This document shows, piece by piece, positions 1 through 10,113 of a stretch of 64,000 nucleotides of DNA. This stretch comes from Gnetum montanum. Taxonomy: Eukaryota; Streptophyta; Gnetopsida; Gnetales; Gnetaceae. The notes beneath the pieces were generated by a model that was given only the letters and a program-made list of their open reading frames with translations, did no database searches and had not been told where the DNA came from. Every line of letters starts with the position of its first letter. Position 1 is the stretch's first letter. Both the position numbers and the translations under genes were made by a program. The stretch lies in the NCBI GenBank assembly GCA_015680685.1, contig MNCI01008863.1:421448-485447 (forward strand), written 5' to 3'.

Positions 1-257
1 CTTCCCACTTTTTCCCTTTGAAATTTATAGTATGATCCTCATTACTATCTTGATGTGGATCAATGTCATCCATATCACTTCCTATTATGGTTGTTATTAG
101 TTGAAATAGCAAAAAATAAACAACATTAGCTCATTTTGATTTATGGTATAGAAATTGATGATCTTTGATATGAAAATTAATAAAAGTACACTATATAAAA
201 TTAAATAGTTTATGGGGTTTAACAAGGGGTCAACTAGTGTGGAGGGGTTAACTAGCT

Positions 258-443
258 AGGATGCATGGGGGTAGATCTCACTCACCTCTAATGTGGAAGA
301 TCCCCTTCCCCCTCAGCATGAAAGACTTTGCCCTAGCATGGAAGATCTACCCTAGTGTGAAAGACTTTCACCCCTTAGCATGAAGGGGTTAGCCAACATG
401 CAAGGGTTAGCTAGCATGGATGCATGGGGGTGGATCTCACCTA
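258..443. repeat. Direct repeat pair around word GGATGCATGGGGGT
   Basis: Two near-identical segments of about 27 bp (near 258-284 and 416-443) share GGATGCATGGGGGT followed by (A/G)GATCTCAC. Between them are several variants of AGCATG-GAAGA. This resembles family-word-rich LTR or UTR DNA elsewhere in the window, but I could not assign it to an element. Confidence 0.5.
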
Positions 444-962
444 CCCCACCTGAAATGTAGTCAAAATTTGTAGCAAAAATTAAGGTCAAACACCATATAA
501 ACCAATTTCAAACACCATTTCAAGATCCAACACCCTTTGTACTCACATACTTTGGCATTTTTAGCAAGCATTTTTGCATTCAAGATCTTTGAACACATAC
601 AAAGCCTCTTGAATCCCTAATGTGGAATCCCCTTTTGGGTAATTATTACCCCCATAGCCATTGTTACACCGCCTATAGATCTAGTGCAAGGAGTAGCAAA
701 GGATTGAAAGCATTGGGAGTTGTGGAGCATCTGGATCATGGAGCAATAGATTCCAAGCACCCACTGAAGTGAACCCCGCTATTACCCTAGGTAGAATTTC
801 ATACACATTTCTTGAACCAATCTTTATTTTTATTAAGATAAATTTTATAGTTTTGTTGGTGTGTAAGATAGATTTAGTTGTTCCATTCTGGTGCATTTAT
901 TTTCTTAGATATGTATTACATTTTTAATTTTTCTACCCTCATTTTGCATTTGTAAGTCCCTA

Positions 963-2210
963 GTGATTTTCCAGACTATTGAGGGCATCTTAAATCCCAT
1001 TTTTTGGAGGCCTTGGGGATTTGGAATCAATGATGTTATGCTAAGATTTTTAGTTTTCCAACAATCAAATTTTTTAGTCACTACAATGATCTTCAAGATA
1101 TTCATTCTAGAGGTTATGACTAACAATACTAACAAGGACCTATTACAAGTTTGCAATGAGCACTTGGTTCTTACTAAGGATAATCACCCATTGGAAAATG
1201 CTAAGCAACAAAAGAAATAATTGGTCAAATATATCTGCTAGCAGTAGGAGCAACTTGCCAAGGTGAACTTGAACTTTAGAAGGTTGGTAGCTAAAAATAG
1301 AAATCTTTGGATGGAGAAGGTTCACGCTCTTTACTAAAGAACTACAATTAAGGTAGTTTCCTAGAAGAATAAAGTTCTAAAATTTAAAAGAGTTAAAAAT
1401 CAGTATAGGAACTAGGCTTGGCTACTTAAGAAAATCAATGAAAAAGAAATAAAATTAGCTAAGGTAAAGATGAATAAAATCCTCTAGAAACTCTAGCAGA
1501 GAGGTGATGTATGGTAATTTATCTTTGATGGCCTAAATACATATAATAAGAAAGAAATTTTCCTAAAGGAGTTATAAATTTAGAAGATGCTAGAGTACAT
1601 AAAGCTTTCTAACCTCTGATATGCAAACATGACAATGCTGATAGTAGAAAGGCTAAGGTATGAATTGAAGAAGTAGGTCACTAGCTCCTACCTCCTCTAT
1701 AAGGTGAAGTTCAAGATCTATAAAGCAATAAAGAAAATGTTGAAAACAACTAATGAAGAGCTTGAAGTTCTTAAAAGTAGTTTCACCAATTGATGAACTA
1801 TTATTGAGAACTTGGCAAGGAGGATGAACAACTACCAGGAGTTGTAGAACCTAGTGAAGATATTCGATATTGAATAAAAAAAATTTGTAGCCTAGTTTGT
1901 CAATGTGAAGAAAATGTTTCCTTCAATGTTATGCCCATGGAATATTCCTACACCAACTCATATAGGCAAAGAAACCTAGATCATTTATGAACCATGGAGC
2001 AAGGAGGAGAAGATGGGAGAACTCTTGGATGCTTTCAAGCTTGTAGTAGTAACAACATGGTAGCCTCAACTTCTAGCAACATTGGGATGCAATGAATGAC
2101 CATTTGAGCCATAGGAGCCTCCACCTCCAAGTATGATATGAGAGTTCATCATGTCTTCATCCATTCAATAGGAGCCTATAGATATTTTGTCTAGGTATCT
2201 AGTTTTGTTA
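963..2210 (+). pseudogene. Decayed coiled-coil-like frame, unrecognised
   Basis: One plus-strand frame reads for about 1.2 kb with Lys/Glu/Leu/Asn-rich helical-looking composition and a Pro-rich stretch near 2115-2135. It is interrupted by more than 20 stops, the largest group being TAG. The stop density is close to random expectation for AT-rich DNA, so the coding claim rests only on composition and on the lack of an obvious need for frameshifts. A retrotransposon-borne accessory protein, like the one in elements B and C, is one possibility, but I saw no convincing residue-level match to it. No function can be given. Confidence 0.27.
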
Positions 2211-2604
2211 TAAATGGACAATCATTTTTGTAAAATTGTACAATCCATCACTCAGAGTTAGTTAGAGTTAGTTAGTTAGTCTATCTATAAATAAGTTCCA
2301 TCCCCAAATTTTTAAAGAAACTTGATTCCAATTTTGTTCACTTGAGGGTGATTTTTTAGTTAGTTGTTGAAGTATGATGAACCATCAATAAGATAGGCGT
2401 TGTTAGTGCATGCCCATTAATGTAGCCTTGTCAACATATCCCCATTGATGCATGCTATGAAGCGTTGATGTCAGTATGTCAATGCTAACATAGTAGTTTT
2501 CTATATAAATGCACATACCATTTACATTTATGGCATCTTTTAATCATATTCTATGTCAAATTCTTACAAATTTCTTTTGCAACATTTAAAATACTTTTCC
2601 TTTG

Positions 2605-2609
2605 AGTGC
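2605..2609. repeat. Target-site duplication of element A, left
   Basis: AGTGC directly precedes the left LTR. The partner after the right LTR is AGTAC (12713-12717): one transition in five bases, consistent with an old insertion. Confidence 0.7.
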
Positions 2610-3602
2610 TCTAACAATAGAAAAATTTGACGCTGGAAATTAAATTTATTTGCACAGAATAATTTTGCCTCAGGATCCATGGGCCTCAAAAGGTTTTTGA
2701 GGTATCTTAGGTGGTCTTGTCGATCACCTAAGGACTTGACGGTCTATTACCAAATGAAATGAGTGAAAACAGGCAAGAACACAAGTGAACAATAGATCTA
2801 GCATTTGATCCATAAAAGAATTAAGAGATACTATGAAAATAATAGGAAAAAATGTGGTAAAAGAACTGCAAATTTTATATTAATATTGCAAAATTACAAG
2901 TTAAGGAAATACATATATGAAGCTTCTAGGTTTTCAAAATGTAGAACTACAAATGTTTCACAAATCTCTCTAAAAATGCTTTCGAAACTCTAGTGTGTAG
3001 GTGGGTAGGGTGTGTTCTATAGTCCTCCCAAATACATCTAGCTTCTCTTAATCTATAGGCTACAAATAGGTTCTCAATGCTCTCAATGATTAGCATTCGG
3101 GAAATGGCTTTGGGCTTCCAAATATATACTCTACTTCAAAAGTCTCAAGTTTAGAAGAGTTTTTTATGATGCAGATGTCTCTAAAAATGATGTCGATTCT
3201 TGGTTTTATAGGTTGTGCTTTGCTATTTCTATATTAACTTAGCTTGGAAAAGTTCTTGGGCCTTTTACATAATGTTTTTGGCATTTACTATGGCCTAAAA
3301 GTGCAAAGTTTTTATGTATAGTGTTTTTGAGCAATTCACTAGGAATGCTAGCTTTTTTTGACATTGTGAGGCTTAGTTACATTGTTCTAGCATAATTCAT
3401 GGCATTTTTTCATGTTTCATACCATGAATTACACTTTACAAAGTTATCATGCTTCAGTATTTTGGCAAAACAAGGCTACAAGATTTATTTTTTGAAGGAA
3501 AATTGAGGCTTTTTTAACTCTTGAACTCTATCAAAACTACATGAGAAAATTTGATCATAAAGCTTCTCTATTTACGTTATGAATTTTCTTTGAGATGTTT
3601 CA
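2610..3602 (-). repeat. Element A 3' LTR (993 bp, internally deleted)
   Basis: It aligns with 10114-12712 from both ends, but jumps at about 2996, where the right LTR has a further 1.6 kb (about 10496-12108). Part of that extra segment (about 10500-10545) resembles the LTR of element C near 49690-49740, so the left copy has most likely lost it. The opening of the LTR, around 2625-2745, is also alignable with 49202-49360 of element C, showing that A and C are related families. Confidence 0.8.
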
Positions 3603-3612
3603 TTCATCATTA

Positions 3613-3654
3613 TTTGTTGATGTTTTGAGGATTGATCTAAAATACATCAACAAA
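3613..3654 (-). other. Conserved stem-loop inside the 3' LTR junction (A)
   Basis: TTTGTTGATGT (3613-3623) and ACATCAACAAA (3644-3654) form a perfect 11-bp inverted repeat with a 20-nt loop, starting 11 bases inside the LTR end. Elements B and C have a stem-loop at the same place with different but still complementary arms. It lies where the polypurine tract region is expected on the minus strand. Confidence 0.7.
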
Positions 3655-6234
3655 AAATGCCAAACAATTCTATAGGTCCACCACCAATGCTTATCTCTCC
3701 ATACTTGATTTTATATGTATCAAATCATACTAAGGAGTACTCATGATGGTGAAGTAAGGTTAACATGAAATGGTGAAAATTTGGAGGTATTTTTGGCTAA
3801 ATTGGCTATTTGGAAATGATTATACAAGCTAATGAAGAATCCAAAATCTGTTGACATCATGATTATGATGTAGTAATATGCTCATTGGTTGATGAGGGCT
3901 TCATGCTTCATGTTCAACTCATTGGTTACATGTGCTTGGATTTGAGGAAATCGTTGGTTTGATATTGGCTATGTTGGCCACTTGGCTCATTTTTTTGAGG
4001 GATTAGTTTACATTTTTTGAGGCTAATTTAGCATCTCAGCTTTCTTGGCATTTCTCCCTTTTTTTGTAAGAGAAAAATGTTCTTTGCATTTCAATGTCAA
4101 GGCTTAACTTTTATTATCTTGTTGAATGAAATGTTTGGAGATTCAGTGAACTACTTAATGAAGCATGTTATAGAAGATGTTACATGATCATAATACACAA
4201 ATATTAAACATAGGTTTTCATCCTTAGTAAGGTGTGAAAGGCTAAGTTTGATGCATGATTATGGCTTAGAAAGTGTAGTGGAAATGATAAGAGGTAATCA
4301 TTATTGGCATGGTCAAACAAGCTAGTCAAATCTCATGTGTCAATATCACATGATAATTCACTGCTACGATGAGTCATACCTCTATGATGACTTTAGGTGT
4401 ATCCTGATAACATAACTAGGAGAGAATAAGAAAACAAATCAAAGGATACATGAGAATTACAAGAGATAACATAAGATAACAAGAAAACATTTGCCAACAT
4501 GAGACATAATTAGTAGGGCTTGAGAATATTGTATTGTGATTTGTAGATTCATAAAAAATTTGTAGTGTCATTAGATACCAAGAGAGAGATAGAAGATCAT
4601 GTGCACTCACTTTTCATAGGTCATACAAAGTTCATCAACACTTCATATCTGCTTAAATCTATGAATAGAGGAAAACCAAGACTAATAGCAAACAAGTTAG
4701 CATTAGATGTAATACAATATGAGGTAGGAATTATTAAAATAGACATGAATTATGTCTAAGATGTCCTTGTAAGATCATGTAAAGGCTTTAATGTTATCTT
4801 GTAAGGCCTTGGTGATGTTTTGAGCAAGTTGGGATTCAAGTGAGGATCTTAATTTCAAGGTTTTCTCCTCACTATTGTAAGTTGTAATGAGGAATTTCAC
4901 TAGAACATCCTTCATGATGTCTTCAACCTCTAGGATAATAGAGTAGCATTTTTACTTTTATTTTTGCTCATATTCTAACATTTTGACTAGTGCTTTTTCT
5001 TTTTCCTTACATAAGGGTTAATGTTTCTGACCTTCATGCTTGAGAAGTGTAGTGTAGTAGGATTTGGAGCCTAGAATGCAGCATTTATGGGGGGTTCAAG
5101 ATCAATCAAGGTATGTTAGGATTTTTTGACTAGTCAAAAACCAATATTTTTCATAATTTTAGGCCTAATTTTCAGCTTTTTTGTTCATGTTACCAGTGTT
5201 TTGGACTTCGATGATATAAGGATAGTGTATGAGATTTTTCTAATCCATATTTTTAGCATTTTTGGTTTTCCTCTTATGTTTAGCAGTAATCTATGATTTT
5301 TTCTTATCAATTTTAATACCATTTTTGGCATTCCCATTCTTGAAATCACAATGTTTTTTTGTCAAGAATGGTAGTGTTTTTAATCCCTATACTTAGGAAA
5401 ACTATAAATTTAAGTTTCTTGAACTTCTATTACCACAACATTTTTTTATTCATCTACCTTATAAGGTAGCATTTTTGACATTTTGGAGTTTATTTTAGGA
5501 TAAGGAAGCTCTACTTGTGGGTGTCCAAGCCCAAGTAAGACTAGCATTTTTGCAATTTTTGGCCTTAAAGGCCAACATGTTTGACTCTTGGGTTGGGAAA
5601 ACCCAACATATTGGTTATTTTAGGTTTAAAAGCCTAATATTTATTATTTTTCTTAGCTTACCATTTAGTGTTTTTAGGCTATGAATCCTGGAGAGACCAT
5701 CATATTTACTAGTTTTAGGCCCTAGTAGGCTAGTGTGGTATTAGTTTTAGGCCTTGGTAGGCTAGTGTGTCACTAGTTTTAGGCCTTGGTAGGCTAGTGT
5801 GTCACTAGTTTTAGGCCTTGGTAGGCTAGTGTGTCACTAGATTTAGGTCTTGGTAGGCCATGGCTATGTTTTTTTAGCAAACATAGGATAGACTTAAAAG
5901 AGAATACAAAAATAAAATGAGTAGAAAAACATGATACAATGTTAGAAAAGTAAATAAATGATTGTTGACAAAGGAAGGAATGGGATGTCAATTGTAGATT
6001 TATTGCTGAATTTTTGATAGATCAAAGAGTTTGCTTTGTACAATCTTGTATTCATCATTCCTCTTGTTCAACATGGAAAATGACACTTATTTTGATATTT
6101 TGTTTAATAATGTAATGTTATTGGATTTGATGTTGTTAGCACTAGATTAAGCATTGAATTCATTATTGATGTTAGGAATCTCATCTTAAAACTCTATTTC
6201 TGATCCTTGTTCAATGTTGACATTGTTAATTGAA
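3655..6234. other. Element A 3' internal region without coding capacity
   Basis: AT-rich spacer. I see no RT, RNase H or integrase remnant. From about 5100 it becomes rich in short palindromes (for example GGCCTTAAAGGCC near 5564 and TTGGGTTGGGAAAACCCAA near 5588) separated by AGCATTTTTG-like words, grading into the regular dyad array at 5709-5864. Confidence 0.5.
5709..5864. repeat. Dyad array, element A (5 units, ~32-bp period)
   Basis: Five tandem units carry AGTTTTA (AGATTTA in the last) followed by a 14-bp imperfect dyad of 4+6+4 geometry, such as GGCC-TTGGTA-GGCT. The same architecture with other arm sequences is found in elements B and C, so this is a shared element component rather than a random minisatellite. 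Confidence 0.75.
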
Positions 6235-6900
6235 GGAGAAAACATGTTGTCTCCATGAAGCAAAATTTTTCCATCCTCATAGGGTAAACAAGTTTCCTAG
6301 TATATGGGAGATGAAACTTCTCATAGCTTTACTAACCATGATCTTCCTAGTATTAAGTTAAAACCAAGTGTCTTCTCAACCACTAGGAAGTTGGAAGATG
6401 TGGAAAATTTTTCCCTAGCTACAAAGTATAATGAGATAGAACCTCATACCACTACCCATGATCCATTAAATGACTTGAGTATAGAGGTAGAGGTTTCTTG
6501 TATGTTTTCAGTTAGACATAATTGCTCAACAATAGTAAATGGAATTACATTTGTTACTGCTCCATTATCTACATGGACACAGTGAACCTTGTACTTGCCA
6601 ATGTGCATGGTAATGATGAGAGGGGCCCATAGCACTTCTCCATTATGGGAGTCAATCTTAAACTTATGGTCATGAGAAGTAAGTGTGGTTTGATGCTTGT
6701 CTTCCCTAAATGGAAACTTCAAATTGATAGAGTGAATGCATTTCTCATTAGCAAGCATGTCTTCACTCATGGGAATAGAGGTCAATAGTTTAACTAGTGC
6801 TTCTCTATGAGCAGAGAGGATTATGAATAAGTCATATAGGTTTAATAATGTGTTTTTTTTCTGCATCAAGGAGAGCTTAGCTTATTCCATTATTATGAGA
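6235..6900 (-). pseudogene. Element A retropepsin-like protease, relic
   Basis: The conceptual product keeps the N-terminal segment shared with B and C (LYDL followed by HREALVKLLTSIP), the active-site region VHVDNGAVTNVIP (D-N-G where B and C have D-D-G), and, around 6310-6380, the C-terminal retropepsin motif FNLILGRSWL, followed by SSPI and LPYEDG. In-frame stops and a shift separate these blocks. It would process the gag-pol polyprotein. Order on the minus strand is gag then protease, as in B and C. Inactive by inspection. Confidence 0.75.
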
Positions 6901-7349
6901 AAGTCTTTCTCATTGGTGTACAACCTTTTAGATTTGGTAGCTTTAACCTCTTCCATCTTGCCTCAAATTCTTAGTTCATGTTTCAATGGATGCAACTTGG
7001 GATCATTACTTGTATTTGGCTTGTATTTCTATTTTGGTCAATTGGTTTATGCATGTTAAGCAATGGTGTTCATAGGTATGGCTGCTATCAATGTTAGCTT
7101 CTATGTTCTAACTTGCTTCCAAGCCTTTTGTTGTTGGTTATCTTTAGTGGGCTTAGGTGGTGGCTTAATGAGAGATTGTTTTTGTTACTATTGTAGTGAC
7201 TTCTCATTGGTTTGTGATGAAAATGTTAAAGTACTAACCACAATAGGTGAGCATTGGTTATAGGTTGTTGTAGGTTTGCTTGTGGATGATGGAGGAACCA
7301 TATTAACAAATGGTTTCCCAGCTTTAGAGGGATTGGTAAAGCTTTATTT

Positions 7350-8960
7350 GGGCTATGATGTTGTTGGCACTAAAGGTGGAACACATATAATAAAAGGCTC
7401 TTTAGGATCCAAAGGTAGTGATATCCATATAACAAATAGTGTTATGGGCTTTATGTTTTTGGGCCAAGTGCTAGCTAGTGGCACCTTGATGACAAATGGT
7501 TCTCTAAGAGGACTAGATTGATTAGATGCTATGAATGAGACTATGGTGTAAGGGTCATTTTTGATGTTTGAAGGGTTGGATTCATTCAATACCAGTTCTT
7601 CATGATCAATCATCTTCTAGAGATCATCCTTCAATGCTAAGAAAAAATTAGTATTATGACTAGCTAGTTGATGATAGTGGTAAAATCTATCAAGCTTGAA
7701 GTACTTTAGTATGTGGAAATTATCTTTGATTGCTACTATTGGGTCTCTAAAAATCTCACAAAGACGATCATGTCTCTTATGAGTATTCTTTAATAGTTGC
7801 TCATGTTGGATACAGTTATTTTTAAGTAACTATTCTAAAAGGTTAGAAGGTTTCATTGGCAATTTTGTGTACTTAGATCAATCTTTATGCTCAAATCTAT
7901 GTCTTGGTTGGAAGTATATGAAGTAGATGGTTGAAATGGAATAGAAGAACCATTGGATTATAGTGTCCTTTGTCCCTTTTCTTTTTTTTTTTACATATTT
8001 TACTATAGTGGTCATAGTTATTTATGCTGGTTTAGTTTTATTCCTATCCCTCCTTATGTATTGGCTTTTTTAGACCACATAGGCTAGATCATTGCTAGCT
8101 TCAGTAGCATCTTCTATGTTGTTAATTTGGGAAAAGACTTAACTGAGTGACCAGAAATCTAGGTAATAAAGTTTTAACTTGATAAAATCATTAATAGCCG
8201 CCTTGAAAATGGATAACAAATGGATTTTAGAATCTCATTGAGTGTTGCATTCCATCTTTGAATAAACTTTTGAACTAGTTCAAGTGGCCCCTATCTTACT
8301 TTTATAATTTGATCTAAATTTTTATCTGGTTTTAAACTATATTTGAAATGATTAATAAATGGGGTAATCAAGTCATCAAGTGAAGAGATAGACCCCCTTG
8401 ACAATGTCCTATACTAATGTGATGCTTTCCCCATCAAGGACACAGGAAAAATATGTAACAGTATATGAGGCCATGCTTGCAATAGGAGGCACTCATAATG
8501 AAATGTGATAAGATGCACATTAGGGACTCCTTCACCATTGTATTTGATGAAGTTTGGGATAGGCATGCACATAGGTAATGTTATTTGGGGAGCAATAGGA
8601 TTGATAGGATCATCCTGATAAAATTTCATGACCTTTACAGTTTGAGTTGTACTTGCTTTGAGCTTTTGCAACTCTTTAGTAAGGTTTTGGATCAGGTGGA
8701 AGGCTTGATCTAGGCCTTACAGTACTCTTGAGGGTTGCACTAGTTGTTGAATAGTTTGTGGCTATGAGAAGGACAATGGTATGAAACAAAGAGGTTGTAT
8801 AGTCATCATTGCTGGAGGGTTAACTATTGAGAATGATGTTTGCACAGGAACATGGGGAACAAGGGGAATATTAGTGAGAAACAAGTTATGCGAAACATGT
8901 GGGATTTGAGGTCTAGAAGAGGGACTAGTTGATAGTGTAAATGTTTGTGATATAGAAGGA
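7350..8960 (-). pseudogene. Element A Gag, relic
   Basis: Around 8414-8671 the frame encodes the Gag core block seen in B and C: FYQDDPI, then P-rich spacer, then KYNGEGVPNVHLITF and QAWPHI. Further downstream (7355-7613) it encodes the Gag tail, NDPYTIVS followed by repeats of the type PFVIKVP and PFIICVP. Between them are stops and shifts, including the site of the zinc-knuckle-like block near 7620-7680. The N-terminal boundary is unclear. Gag would form the retrotransposon particle; this copy cannot. Confidence 0.7.
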
Positions 8961-10113
8961 ATTATTGGTGGAGGTTGGGATACATGGAAAAATATGGTGA
9001 TGTAAACATAGAGGAAAACAAGGAAGCAGGTTGAGATGCTTGGTTCATGAAGGTTACAGAAGGTTCTTGGTATATTACTAAGACCAAGTGAATGGGATTG
9101 GTAATGAATACTTTAGGGATGTGTTGCTACAAAGAGTCCCCTAGGTGAGTATTAGTTTTATAATATGTGCCAAACTCATCCTAATCTTATTAAATAGTTC
9201 CTAAGTTGGCTTCCTCACTCACTTAAACCTCATCATCTATGTCCACTAATTGTATTAACATGTGCATATAAAATTTTGAAAATTTGATATGATCATAAGA
9301 TGATGAAATGTACTCTTTCCCATTCTTATGGATTATCTTACATTGGTGTTTGGAGTCTAATTCTTTGCATGGGATGTGTAGACCAACCGAAATTTCATAT
9401 AGATAAAGTTGTAATGTTTCACATTAATGTTTTCATGGGATGGATTGAGTCCTAGCTACCTAAGAGATTGCCTATAATCTACTATGACTAGATCCTTAGG
9501 GTCATAAATGCAATTAGTTTCCTAGTTCAAGGTCATATCTACGATGTTATGTGGTAGAATGGTCAACATGAAAAGCATAAATGATGCAAAATTGAGGAAA
9601 TGAGTAAATGTGACAAAGAAGTTATTAGCATAAATGAGAAATTGTATGTAGTTTAAAAATTGAAATAGTGTAAAAGAGATGTAGTGCAAATGTAACTAGT
9701 GGCATAAATAAAAAGCTTTTTAGTACCAAAACTAGAAAATTATAGTGAGCTATAAATAAAAAAATAATTTTTGTAGATGTCAAAGGGGTAAACTAGCAAC
9801 AACATTTTTGAGACAATGGTAGGATTTTAGGCAAAATAGGTACAACGTTTGAGGATTTGGGTAGCCAAAAGGTTAGTGTATTTGTAGGATTTTGATTGCA
9901 CAGGAAATGTTTATGACCATGGGAAAAACACCGATATAGGGACAAGAAGAAAAAATGCTATTCTTAAAAACATTGGTAACTAAAATCATGTAAAAAATAC
10001 CTCTTGCACCCCAAATATCCTAGAAATAATTGGTAGAAAACATGCAAACAATGCCTATGTTTGTGTTTAGTCAAAGAAAGTAGATGGAGGCCCTTATTCT
10101 AGTGCTAGAAAAT
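8961..10113. other. Element A 5' leader with primer-binding-like site
   Basis: Non-coding leader on the minus strand between the 5' LTR and gag. The sequence next to the LTR (about 10089-10106 on the plus strand, GGCCCTTATTCTAGTGCT) matches the primer-site region of element B (35444-35462) with a few changes, supporting minus orientation. I did not identify the primer tRNA. Confidence 0.5.

Larger units (their letters stand above)
1..2604. other. Repeat-derived flank, no intact gene
   Basis: AT-rich DNA with no open frame that I recognise. It holds a pair of direct repeats near 258-443, a long degenerate coiled-coil-like frame (963-2210) and, at about 2258-2325, GTTAGTTA-type short repeats followed by a TATAAATA motif that may be an old LTR remnant. 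It ends at the target duplication of element A. Confidence 0.5.

Noticed and set aside
2258-2325. Solo LTR promoter remnant (GTTAGTTA repeats and TATAAATA)
   Set aside because: No partner copy or defined ends could be found in the window; left as a remark only.
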